In this document: in pieces, positions 43,999 to 55,103 of the stretch
How positions within the stretch are numbered: the stretch's first letter is position 1
Layout of the letters: every line of letters starts with the position of its first letter
Assembly (NCBI RefSeq): GCF_963169125.1
Contig: NC_084794.1
Coordinates: forward strand, 117,094,358 to 117,158,357
Reading direction: 5' to 3'
DNA: 64,000 nucleotides
DNA from: Humulus lupulus
Taxonomy: Eukaryota; Streptophyta; Magnoliopsida; Rosales; Cannabaceae
The notes under the pieces: generated by a model
Seen by the model: only the letters and a program-made list of their open reading frames with translations
Told to the model about the DNA's origin: nothing
Databases searched by the model: none
Position numbers and translations under genes: made by a program

Positions 43999-46197
43999 GA
44001 TGAATCATTACGACTATAGGGGGTGACACCAAAATAAACTCTGACTCCTTGCACTCTGAGCCAAGTGATACTCTTCCAAGTAGTGATTTGTCCTCATCAA
44101 AATCTCAGAGCAGAAGGACTCCCGAAGACCAACTTCTTCGTCTAAAGAAAATTCTTCCTCGATCATCCTTGTACTTCATCCACGAGGATCAATTCCTTCA
44201 GCAAAAAAATCAACACCATCTGATGAGAGTGAAAAAGACTACTCGATTGCCTTAGGAGCAAGAACCTCAGATAGGTTGCTGGGAAGTACAAAGAATAGTA
44301 GAGCAGGAGCCTTACGTGGAAGAGCAACCAGTAGAAGAGGTTGAGACTTAAGCTTCTTCAAGACTTTCCCGCCAAGTGCGAAAAGTTAAGTGACCAATGA
44401 AAAAGACTGCCCTGACATTAACAATAGAGATTCAAAATGCTGTTGTTCTCAAACTAAGAAAGTAAGAAGACCAAGTGCCTTCTTAGTTTGTGGCCAGGGC
44501 CTCCAAGTTGAACTCTAAGATTTTCGAAAGGTATTCTCATTCTTTGGGCCTTGAAGGAGTGAACCTAATATGTCCGCATCCTGAACAGAGAGCCAACAAC
44601 CCTAGAGGAGTTTATTGTGCCTGGTCGAGGTATCACATCCATGTTGGAGCTACCATCCCTCTGCATCCTTTCTTTCGATCGGTGGCTAATTATTTCAATG
44701 TTTCTCCATTCCAGATAGCTCTAAACAGGATACAAGTTTTTTCTGCCCTGTACATAGTTTACCATCTTCAGAAATGGATTCCACCTACTCCTCACGAGGT
44801 GCACTGTTTGTTAACCAACCTCAGCAATAAGAACACATCTTTTTTCCACCTTTTTCATAGGCAAAAAGGGATTAAGTACCTTCATGGTATGAACTTTAAA
44901 TCAAACCCCGTGAAGTATTACACAAAGTACTTTCTTACTTCAGATATTGAAGCTAATAACATGGCCTTTACTCATGCTGGACTGTTTTATCAACCTCTCC
45001 CGACTAGAGAAATGCATGCTCGAGCAGAGTTTCTTGCCAGATATGCCAATTGATGAAAAACATGTCGAACAGGTACTTAACTTAGACAACCTTAAATCAG
45101 TGGGGTTGTTGAAAGAAAGCTAGGAGGTTGGTGTTGGAAGTACAAATGACGAAGTTAATATAACTGACTAGTCAAATCAAGACACCGAAGTAATTACAGA
45201 CCAGTTCTCCCCTAAGTCGTCTTCCCAACTACACCGATCGGGTGATCTCATTATCAGAAACCCCTTCTCGAGGAGACCCACCATCCAATCCTTCCTGCTC
45301 GGTATGGAAAAGGAAAAAGCATTGAACTCCTCATGAAAGTCAACTCTTCCTCGGAAGATGATGATAATTTCCTTGACGAAATTCTTAATTTAGGTTCCCC
45401 TACAAATGATTACCATAGTTCATCATCTTCTTGGCATGTTCAACATTTCTGTGCTGAACCTATTTCTTATTATTCTCTATTTTTCTGATTAGTATGTTAG
45501 TTTACTTTGTTGCAGATTCAGACATGTTCAGGCAATTTAATACTCCTTCTACCCAAAAAAGGAAAGCTGGGGAGGGAAGTAGTGTAAACCCTTCGAGCAA
45601 AATCGATAAGATTTTCTCGACCAACCAGTCAAGATTATCAAAACAGGGCAACTTAGCTTGCTCAACTCCTCAAACTATTCTGCCTCCTGCTCCAAAGAAA
45701 ATTATCCGACCAGGAACATGCATCAAAGGCCTAAGTGAACCTCTTCGACTTGCTGGTGAGTATGGTAGGGAGCTTATCGACCAAACACTTAACCATGAGA
45801 GGATGATTCATACCTTTGACAATCTTCCTTGGCAGAGTGTTGAAGTTGTCCTCAATAGAGGCCTTGCTGAAGTGATGAGTGTAAGTATTTTACCATAACC
45901 ATGTGTATTTTCCTATTGATTGGCATCATACTAACTACCCCATTTAATTTTTTATTTTCGGGGACTTATCATAATCAATCATGCTCAATGCTGAGCAGTG
46001 GATTATAAGGAGCTGGTCAGAGTGCTGAATGATCACCTGTTGCAAGCCTGGGCAAAGAACGAAAGCTTGGTCAAGTCTAAAAGAGATCTTCGAGAAAAAG
46101 TTGAGAAGGCAGAGAAGACAGTTGTTGACCAGGATAAATCGTTGAAGGACTTAGTTGATGAGAACAACAAAAAGAACCAAGTCATCAAGACCTTAAT
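43999..46197 (+). pseudogene. Antisense gene of K, 5' part (Transposase_28-like)
   Basis: Read on the plus strand, opposite to element K. Exon 1 (about 43999-45065) has an acidic Ser-rich start with a few stops, then SHSLGLEGVNLICPHPEQRA, GVYCAWSRYHIHVGATIPLH, PFFRSVANYFNVSPFQIALN and IVYHLQKW. This matches the putative gypsy-type transposon domain (Pfam Transposase_28). A second exon (45515-45877, ending at a GTAAG donor) carries RPGTCIKGLSEPLRLAGEYG and LPWQSVEVVLNRGLAEVMS. A third (from 45993, after a CAG acceptor) starts a coiled coil (LVKSKRDLREKVEKAEKTVV). A solo LTR interrupts it at 46198. Antisense extra genes of this type are known downstream of pol in Tat elements; the function is unknown. 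Confidence 0.75.
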
Positions 46198-48815
46198 TGT
46201 AATGTCCCAAATTTCCTAATAAGGTTTAGGACCTTGATTAGGAGGCCGGGAGGGCCATAATTGATTTATTATTCCATCAAATAATTATATGCATGTTTAT
46301 GTGAATTATATTATAATATGATAATAAATGCATGCATATGGGTCCATTTTAAATTATAAGAGCATTTTGGTAATTTGGCCCGTAGAGGGCGTAATTGTGT
46401 ATTTTCATGCATGTGGGTGAATTATGAATAATACCAAACTATTTGTGGGTTTTTTTGAGCCATTCGGCATTAGACGATCATGGAATGCAAGTTTTCGGTC
46501 TGGTCATAACGAGGTAATTTCGGGGCTCGGGGTGAGTCTTGGGGTGATTTGAGGATTAGAACATTGCCGAGAATTAAAGGGTAATGGGATATGATTTATT
46601 ATCATTTGAGAATATTGGAAGTATCAGGAATTGGAGGGTGTTAATTATAATTAACGAGATAGGTGGGAAATGACGATTTTGCCCTTGGTGGCCTTAAGAG
46701 GATTTGAAATGACCTAAGGGTATTTTAGTCTTTTCACCCTAAAGGATATATATTAGCCATTAGATGGCTGTAGAATTTAATCAAAATAGAGCACTTCCTC
46801 CTTCAACAGTTCATCATTTCCTCTCCATTTCTCTTGAGGAACCAAGCCAGGGAACCAAGCTTTGCTAATCTAGGGTTGTGTTCCACCATTGAAGAGGGTG
46901 ATAAGCTGAGATGGAGGTGAGTTTCTGGCCATTAAAACCTTAGTTCTTGCTCTGTTTTCATTTGAGTTTCAGTTGGGTTTTTGAGTTGGAAAGTTGAGAA
47001 TTTGATGGGAGTTTTGGCTAGGGTTACTTGGGTTGTGATGCCTAGGACATATGTAGATGGTTTTTGGGTTCAATTGGGACTTAAAATGAGGTTTGGAAGC
47101 TTTTGGTTCAGGTTGGAAATGGTGGAGTCGAAGGGGAAAAGTTTCAGGGCAAGTCTGGCTGGGTGTAGCGCTACAGCGCTACTCAGGGTGGTTTTTGTAT
47201 GTCTTGGCTGCTGGAGTGCTAGGGGGGTAGATCTATAGCGCTACCCTGCTTCTTCATATTTTTGTTTTGGGGGTTTTTAAGGGTTTTTGGCTTGGGGTTT
47301 CAATTCCTAAGGCTCGGGATCGAATCTACTCACCGTTTGGGTACAATTCGGGGTCCTAGGAGTGAGGTTTAGGTCAAGACCCTTTTATTGTTGATTTCAC
47401 TAATTGGAGATTTTATTTGGTTATGACTAGGTGACCACTAAGGAATTCAAGGATCAATCATTCTCAAGGGTCATTATTAACGTATTTCTTGCTCGAACTA
47501 GAGGTAAGAAAACTGCACCCAGTATGTGATGCACGAGAAACATGTGGTTAGGGCATGCCATGAATGTTGAATATGAGATTGATCAGATCTTGAGTCTCTG
47601 TGTTTGTGCATGATCCTAATTATGCTAGCAATTGTTAAGTAAGCGTGTTGAATTCCCTACATTCGAATATTTGACATATGATATATGCCTGGTAGCATTG
47701 CTTACTTGTGCGTGGCACTGACTTACTAGTCAGATTCGACAATGGTGTCAGAACTAGCTGTGAAGTTGTGACTTACTAGTCAAGTTCGACAGCGGTACTA
47801 AGCATTGGTCGTGTTATTGACCTATGAGTCAAGAGCAGCATAAGCATCATGAACGCAGAGCCAAAAAGATTAGATCTAATCGACATCTGCATTGAATGAC
47901 TCATCATGAGCATTAATGCCGGACTGACCTCAAGTTCGATGGAAACTAAAAGCACTTGTCTAGTTCTATACTAGTTACTCAGAGCTAGGACCAAAAGGTT
48001 TAGGTGACCGTATCGTCACATGGCTAAGGGTACGGAACCCACACTAGTGACTCCTTAGTCACTCATTTGGTTTAAGTTAGTGACTTGCTCATCAGTCACT
48101 CGTCTAAGGATGCAGATCCCATGTTAGTGACTTGCTTATCAGTCACTCATCTAAGGGTGCAGATCCCATGTTAGTGACTTACTCCTTAGTCACTCATTTG
48201 ATTAGGGCTATAAGCCCCAGCATGGTTATTGGAATCTCAAGTGTTAATCACTCATTTGTTTAGGAATGACTTGATAGTCATCCATACTGGAGGCAGGGCC
48301 CACAACCATTATTATTTGAACTTATTTGTATGCGTGATTAAGGCTATTATTGTTAGGCATGCACATTATGATTTGATGGCATGTTATTACTATTCATGAG
48401 CATATTGAGTTTTCTTGCTGGGCTTCGGCTCACGAGTGCTATGTGGTGTAGGTAAAGGCAAAAGAAAGCTGGACCATCCTTGAGTTGGAGAGCTTAGGTG
48501 GCGATGTGTACATATGCGGCTACTCGACTGCCACGGCCGAGGGTTGAAAGAGGAACTAGGGTTAAACCCTATTTTGCTGTTTAGGTCGGCTTGTTGTAAT
48601 TTTTTTTTGTAATAAACCTTTAAATTATTTTTTTGGGATCCCAATGTATACAGTAAACGTTTTAGTGAAACGTTATATCTTAACCAAAATTTTTAACCCT
48701 AAATCGCTAATCATACTTAGTTACACGATTATGGCCAAATGACTCGATTAGTGAGTTTAGCACTGTTAAAAATACACACCGTAACGGTCCCTGGAGTTTA
48801 GGGCGTTACATTAAT
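46193..48815 (+). repeat. Solo chromovirus LTR (L) with TSD TTAAT
   Basis: A 2613-bp LTR (46198-48810) begins TGTAATGTCCC and ends GGGCGTTACA, with TTAAT on each side (46193-46197, 48811-48815). It shares TTTTCTTGCTGGGCTTCGGC, TGCCACGGCCGAGGG and the AGCGCT-rich block with the LTRs of I and J. No PBS, coding or second LTR accompanies it, so it is the product of LTR-LTR recombination. Region 47700-48260 has repeated TTAGTGACTTGCTTATCAGT and CACTCATCTAAGGGTGCAG units. Confidence 0.93.
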
Positions 48816-49134
48816 TGATCAGCTGGAGAAGAAGAATCAAGAGATTGAAAAGTTGAAATAAGATAAAGATGCTGATTTGGCATGTTATGAAGAAATCTGC
48901 TTCAACTGCTTCTATCAGATATGGAAGATGAACAAGCCTCTCAATCGTGACTTTCTTTCTAAGGAGGAAAAGGCCGAGGAGCTCGCCAAGTGCGAGGTTA
49001 AGGCCGCCAACGAGGCAGATCTTCCTGTTGTTGTTGTACAATCTTCTCCTACCCTGCCATTCTGTCTAGAAAAGGTTCCATGTGCTGAAGACGGAGTTGA
49101 CCAGCCAGCCATTAACATACCTGAACAGTAACTA
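48816..49134 (+). pseudogene. Antisense gene of K, 3' part
   Basis: Continues the coiled coil interrupted at 46197: DQLEKKNQEIEKLK, a TAA, then DKDADLACYEEICFNCFYQI, WKMNKPLNRDFLSKEEKAEE and an acidic tail ending PAINIPEQ-stop. The CYEEICFNCFYQIWK block corresponds to the conserved C-terminal aromatic segment I recall after the coiled coil in Transposase_28 proteins. Removing the LTR and one TTAAT restores the codon order across the break. Confidence 0.75.
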
Positions 49135-49277
49135 TCTTTATATTCCTGGTCTGTAATTTCATCCAGAAAAGGTTACAAGTTATGAAGACGGAGTTGACTA
49201 GCCAACCACTAACATACCTGACCAGTAACTTTTATATCTGGCACTTTAGGGCATTTTGTAAAGATAATTTCTGCTCA

Positions 49278-49872
49278 GTGTTGAGTGATGATTTAGCCAA
49301 CGACACAGAGTCACTAAAATGATAAAGATTTATAAGCTGAATGCAAGAACTAACAACACCAAGATTTATAGTGATTCGGCCCCAGAGATTGGTAACGGCC
49401 TACATCCATTTAGTGTTTCTATTGATGTACTCTGAAACCTGCGATCAACAAACTAGGGTTCACTAAGTTTCACAAGCTCCAAAGAGGGGTACAAAAGTCA
49501 TGTATATAAAACACCATTTCTCTCTAAATACAAATTATTGCGTCCCTTTAAATGAATCCCATGAATCCTATTTATAGGCTCAAGGATGTACATATGGGCC
49601 GGTGGGCCGTGTTTAAACTTTGTTACAAGCATATTTGAATAATAACATAAATCGTAATAATTACACATAAAGAGGGTCAAATATCTTAGAAATATCTAAC
49701 TTATAACTGTATTTGAACTCTGGTTTCGTTACTACGATCAGACCTGGTCGCATAAGTCAGCACATCTTTTGTCATATTGTTCAGCATCTTTCTTGAATCC
49801 ATTGAGCAACTTCTATTTTGGTCGTTGTTCGACTAGACTGACATCACTAAACAGTCACGTGCTATCCACGTG
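49278..49872 (-). repeat. Second LTR-like copy (M) inside element K
   Basis: Plus-strand TGTTGAGTGATGATTTAGCC to GTGCTATCCA, about 595 bp. It is related to K's LTRs (TTTATAGTGATTCGGCCCCA, TATA-like CCTATTTATAGGCTCAAGG) but only distantly alike. A purine tract on the minus strand (CTGGGGGGCACG) adjoins at 49873, so it looks like a 3' LTR of a related element rather than a simple solo insertion. No partner was found. Confidence 0.6.
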
Positions 49873-51077
49873 CCCCCCAGTCATGCCACGTCAGCAAGCA
49901 AATATTTTTTTGGCTAAACACTCAGTAGTGTCTATATTTTCTCATACGACTGAGCTGTTGGCATTTATACTTTACTTTTCTTTTTTTAACATAAAACATT
50001 CTAAGACTTTTTAGGCTTTAAACATTATAAGTTTTTTTGTGTATAGAAAAGTCACCCTGAATTATGCCTCATATATTTTTGCATGAGTACTTAGTTTCTC
50101 ATACGACTAAGTTTTTTCTAACTTCAAGTTTCTAAAAATAGAAAAATCCAAAGTTTCTTAAGCTTTGTTATATGAGTCATCTTAATGGCAAGTTTTGAGT
50201 TAAAAATTTTACAAGTCAACCTACTTAAGCTTTTTCACACAATTTAGCTTAATGACCATTTTTTCGATTTAAAAAAATTACAAGTCAGCCTATAAAAAAA
50301 CACCTTAACTCCTTCTCTTATTGCCTGTGTTAAATTATATACCAGTATACCCCATGTGCCCCCAAGTGATTGAGGGTTGAGAGATCCTTGGTCACTTACT
50401 ACTTGACCGAATTTGTTCGAGCAGTTAATTACTCGTGAAACACATAGAATATAAGCAAAATATCTGAGTAGTTGAACACTGCTTGAACGTACTGAATAGT
50501 TGAACACTGTTCGATTTTAGCGACCAGTTGAACAATGTTCGGATAATTAACACAGAAGCATATGTGTAGCAAGAATCGAGCACATTGCACGTAGTCTCCT
50601 TTGTTACTTGTAATATAAAAGTGACAAAACGTGTCTAACAATGAGTCTTAACCAAAAATTAGGCGACCGGTTGGCTAATGACCAGCCCCTTAACAAACTT
50701 AACTAACAAGTTGAACACTTGAAACTAAGCTACCACTTTGAAAGTGATATTTATTGATAATATATCCTCAAATGCTCATCATTCCAGTAGTTCTTGATCA
50801 ATGCTCTATTCAGCCGAGAAAGTTTGTAAGTGTCGAGAGGCAAAACTTACTTGATTTGGTCAAGGTCCCTCCCAATATGGTCCTAGCACTCCAGCTGCTG
50901 GGTTTTTGACGAATACCTTTCTCTGGACCAAATAGTCTTCTTGGAACTTTTGATCTTTCACCCTGGAATTGAAGCATTGAGATAATTTATATACCATTAT
51001 ACCCTATGTGCCCCCCAAGTGATCAAGGATTAATTACTCGTGAAACACATGGGAATAAATGGAAAATTTATGAGCAG
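49873..51077. other. Non-coding interior of K with a direct duplication
   Basis: Two copies of a block of about 150-190 bp start at 50338 and 50988 (TATACCCCATGTGCCCCC / TATACCCTATGTGCCCCC, then TAATTACTCGTGAAACACAT). No protein is recognised. Confidence 0.6.
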
Positions 51078-51545
51078 TTGAACACTACCTGATTTTAAAG
51101 ACCAGTTGTACACTGACTAAATTTACTGACCAGCTGAACACTGCTCAAGTATGTCGAGTAGTTGAATACTACTTGATTTACCAACTAGTTGACCACTTCT
51201 CAATTATACCAACCAGTTGAACACTGTTCGAGTATACCAACTAGTTTAACACCACTTGATATACCGACCAGTTGAACACTACTTAATTTTAGCGACCAAT
51301 TTAAAATTGTTCATGTACAGCTAGCTAGTTGAACACTGCCTGATTTTTTCGACTAGTTGAGCATTGCCCGATTTTACCGTCTAACTGAACACTGCTCGAT
51401 TTTACCGACCAGTTGAACACTGCCCGATTTTATCGACCAGTTTAACACTACCCGATTTTAGTGACCAGTTGAACACTGCTCAATTTTACCGACCAGTTGA
51501 ACACTGCCCGATTTTACTGACCAGGTGAACACTGTTCGAGTATAT
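51078..51545. repeat. Minisatellite of about 33-bp units in K
   Basis: Some 14 diverged copies of a unit close to GACCAGTTGAACACTGCCCG plus ATTTTAC run head to tail. Unit length varies from about 30 to 36 bases, and the copies toward 51545 are the most alike. All frames contain stops. Confidence 0.85.
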
Positions 51546-52697
51546 CGAAAGGGTTGACAATCCTATGGTCAATGTCGTCCAACCCGGTAGGTCAATTTGT
51601 CAAGCTCTACACCGCAATCGCTAGTGCAGCAAGTTGAGCTTGAATAACCAGTGATACTAATGATGTTCCAGCATCTTGACCTCCTCGTCGGGCATTCCCG
51701 ACCGGCGTACTTTCGTCAAGTATTTCTACTTGATCGTTAGGGGGGACAGGACCTTGCCCTTCGACCAGGGGGGTCTTATTTTTGTTGCTGATGAAATTTT
51801 GCAGATCCTTCTGGGTAGAATGTCCACCTAGCTGGTTAAACACTGTACTCTTGGTCGTTTGGGCAGTTTGTCGACTCTCAGATCGATACCTATTAGAAGG
51901 CTTATGCTGCGAGACTTGTTCATTTCGCTTGCGCTGCAGATCGAAGTATCGAGGCAACTTCTCAAGATGAGTCAGACGGTCATCTCATTCCCTATGGTTA
52001 TTGCCTTCTTGAACATGTCCGTCTTTCTACCGAGAAGCTTTTTTTTTATCTTGAGGAGCCTTAGCCTGATTGTTTTTTGGCTACGCTTGCGGATTTCCTG
52101 ACCAGTGACTTCCCGACTAGTGACTTCGTGATTGGGGATTCCAAACTGGTAACTTCCCAAAGGGGTTTTGGAATTTTCTCTCTGTGTGGACGTGATTCTA
52201 GAGCAGAGGTCATCATCCATCCGATTAGCCTAATGACTTCGACTTCGATCAGGTTCTCTAGAGTTAGTCTTCCCAGTAGGTGGCTCCATACCAGCATTGT
52301 CATTTTGAGCTTCTTGGGCAGCTGTTTATGTTGTGGCTTGGGCATTGGCCTAGGCCAACTGGGTAGCAACTTCTAAGGAAAGTGCAGCCTCGTGATGTCA
52401 TCGGTCAGCCTTTTCTTGCCTTATTTTGATTTCTTTGTTTTGAACTTCAATGTTCTCGTTTCTGTTGCTCGAATTCAGCCTTCCGTCTGTCTATTTCTTC
52501 AGCAAAAGACTCTTGCCATGCATTGAATTGCATCATCTCCTCCTGGAAAACTCTCATGGCCTCCTGGAGTTGTTCCATCTCTGGTGTAATATCCTCAAGA
52601 GTGACTCTAAGCTCATCTCAGGATTTTGAGGAGTAGGAGGATTCTCTGGTCTAACAACTTGTTTTATAGCCAGTGTAATAGGCTTTCTGGGTGCCAT
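51546..52697 (-). pseudogene. gag-like leader region of element K
   Basis: From an ATG complement at 52695-52697 the minus strand reads MAPRKPITLAIKQVVRPENP and then Gln/Asn/Arg-rich, low-complexity segments in shifting frames, for example MPRYFDLQRKRNEQVSQHK and PPNDQVEILDESTPVGNARR. The position 42 bases inside the PBS and the composition fit the N-terminal part of a Tat-like gag, as in elements A and B, but the conserved gag core is not present. Confidence 0.55.
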
Positions 52698-52738
52698 AAC
52701 TAGTAGGATGGGAATTTTGGTGTGTTTTTCTATTCAAG

Positions 52739-52760
52739 CTCTCAACGAAAGCACCAAAAA
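52739..52760 (-). promoter_or_regulatory. Primer-binding region of element K
   Basis: Minus-strand TTTTTGGTGCTTTCGTTGAG directly after the 5' LTR. It is one base different from the PBS of A, B and F. Confidence 0.8.
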
Positions 52761-53586
52761 TGTTGACAATTATTTTGGCCAACGATGAGTAGACGCAAAA
52801 AACAACAGAAACTAAAATAGCACTGAATAGAAAATAAACGACACGAGAGTTTTATAGTGGTTCAGCCCCAGAGAATTGATAATAGCCAATTCCACTAGAT
52901 GTTTTTACATATGGAAACCTACACTTAAGATCAGATGAACCTTGCCCAACTGAGTATCTAAAGTGCAAGCAGGGAATATTTTGACAGAATGTCTTTAGAG
53001 AATTAAATTACACCTCCCAAGTCTAAAAATCCAAAAGTCCCAAAGAGAGTCCCCCAAACAAGGCCATGAGCCTTGTATTTATAGGATCATGGATCATACA
53101 CAATGGGCCCTAAGTCTTGACTCAATCATCAGCCATTTCAGCTACATTTAATTAATAAAATAATTCAAAATATTAATCAAATTCAAAATACAATAAAATG
53201 GGCTATTATTTCAGGATATTTCAGAAAAATCCTTCAGCAGTTACATACATTTTTGGTTGGAGATGTTGCTGAGATTCTGCTATAGAAGTTACTAGCCAGT
53301 AAGTTCCTGGACATTTGCTAGAGAACTTACTAGTCACCAAGTTCTTGAGATTCTGAAGTCTCTGGTCAGCATGTTCCCAACCAGGGGCAACCACTCTTCC
53401 ACTCACTAGTCAGTAACCTTCTGATCAGCAATGAATTATATGCTCTGCCCAGCAGGTCATTTTCTACTCCTTCACACTCCCTCTAGTCGGCACATTTTTT
53501 ATCATCAATGCGCCACTTGGTATAAATATATTGCCACTTGTCACCTCAAATTTCCATGTCATCACATTGATTTTTTGGGGATAACA
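52761..53586 (-). repeat. 5' LTR of element K
   Basis: 826 bp, TGTTGACAATTATTTTGGCC to GGGGATAACA. It matches 41916-42822 along its length apart from one gap of about 70-80 bases. A minus-strand TATA-like box is at about 53071 (CTTGTATTTATAGGATC). Confidence 0.9.
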
Positions 53587-53591
53587 CCAGC

Positions 53592-55103
53592 CGAAGACGA
53601 TTATTATCATGACGATGAATGCGACATAAACGAGAAAGCAGATGACTTCATAGCTGATGAAGATTACCTTCCAAAGGAAGTTGTTTCCGACATTGTACGT
53701 CCTCAAGACTAGGAAGTAATTAACCTTCAAAACAAGGTTGCAGCGCAACAAGCAAAGTTGGAAACCCAGCGGGACGACATGAAAACCGTGATGGAGAAAC
53801 TAAATGCCATTCCAGCCGTACATGTCGCGTAAGGAGTCCCCATGAATCCTTCGGCTCTGGAGGCCCCCATATCAAAACAGGTACCCCTGGTGGTCCCTCC
53901 GGTGCCTAGTACCAAGGGGACTGATGCCCGAAGGGCCCAGAAAAGTGTCCGAGAACCAGTCTCAGAGCCCAAAAATCCTCAGCCTTCGCTAAGGCCTCAA
54001 CATAGGGCCTAGAGGTCAGTGATTATGCGATCAGAAGCTTGGGTACCTCCTGCACGTGGTCCTCAGTTGCATAGGGAAAACCGAGGACTAGGAGCCCACA
54101 GAAACGGTCGAGTTCCCCCACACAATCCAAACATCAGTATATCTGTTAACAATGATTCATGTATGACAAGAGCTTAGATGAGGAAGAATAGTACACGCCT
54201 CCTGAAAACCCAGACTTTTGAGAAGGATTGAATGCTCATCGAAGAGGAGCTCGACAACCAAGTCAAAATGCATACGAGTAGCCTGACCTACGAGAGGGCT
54301 TGAACGCTCACAAGGGCGGGGAAGTGCCCAACAATGACCTAGGTGGCAGGCCCGAGCAACCCAATCTACGAGACAATTTAAATGCTCAAAGACAGGCTCA
54401 ACAACCCAAGTGGAAAATGAACTTGGCAGATAATCCAATTGTCGATGAACTTGGAAGAATGTGACAACAAATGGATAAGCTCTTGAAATTCCAAGGATGG
54501 GACTCGGACTTCAACAAAGATGGAGGCGAGCCTTGTGCTCACTACTATGTCAAGGTGCCTATGTTTTACAGATTTAGGATACCCATAATGGACTTCTATG
54601 ACGGGACCACAGACCCTACTGACCATTTGGAAATATTCAATAGGAAAAGGACGATACACAAGGTGTCCGAGGACGTGCGATGCACATGTTTTTCGTTAAC
54701 CCTCACCGGAGCAGCAAGTGAGCAGTATAAAGAAGTATAAGCATAGACCATACAGTCTTAATCCATGTTGTCCTCAAAATTCAGAAGACAATTTTTGGCC
54801 ACAAGAAAGGTCAACTGCAAAGTTAACAAGCTAGCCAATATAAAGCAAAGACCTGGTGAAAACTTGATACAATACATCAATTACTTCAATCAAAAAGCTG
54901 CTCGAAAAAAATGGGTAGTTGACGAACAACAATTGATGGCCTTATAGGCAAGAATCATCCCCCAAACTACTCTGTGGGATGACTTGCAAAGAAAAGGTTG
55001 TCATCGACTATAAAATTTCACTAGGCTAGCCTAAGCATTTATGAACTGGGAAGATGCTTTATTAGAGTTGTCAAGAGGGTCGAGCGCTATGCCAGGGCCC
55101 TCG
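53592..55103 (+). pseudogene. gag of Tat-like element F, continued
   Basis: Resumes after K with an acidic leader (NEKADDFIADEDYLP), a coiled-coil-like EVINLQNKVAAQQAKLETQR and a basic Pro-rich stretch. The gag core follows (54530-55100): VPMFYRFRIPIMDFYDGTTD, FSLTLTGAASEQY, LANIKQRPGENLIQYINYFN and TLWDDLQRKG. Stops occur at about 53710, 53830, 54160 and 54945. Comparable blocks in element B (VRQQPGETLKSYLTRFN, ALWDDMQGKP) confirm the family. At 55104 it is cut by the LTR of element H. Confidence 0.8.

Larger units (their letters stand above)
41911..53591 (-). mobile_element. LTR element K with antisense gene, TSD CCAGC
   Basis: Two direct LTRs (41916-42822 and 52761-53586) of roughly 85-88% identity, each TGTTGAC...GGGGATAACA, are flanked by CCAGC on both sides (41911-41915 and 53587-53591). 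On the minus strand the PBS (52739-52760) follows the right LTR and a polypurine tract (42823-42836) precedes the left LTR, so the element reads right to left. The 9.9-kb interior holds a decayed gag N-terminus (51541-52697), a 33-bp minisatellite, another LTR-like copy (49278-49872) and an intron-containing gene on the opposite strand (43999-49134). No protease, reverse transcriptase or integrase is recognised, so it would depend on enzymes from a relative. Confidence 0.9.

Noticed and set aside
51078..51545. Possible CRISPR-like array
   Set aside because: Units are contiguous and diverged with no unique spacers, in plant DNA; it is a minisatellite inside a retroelement.
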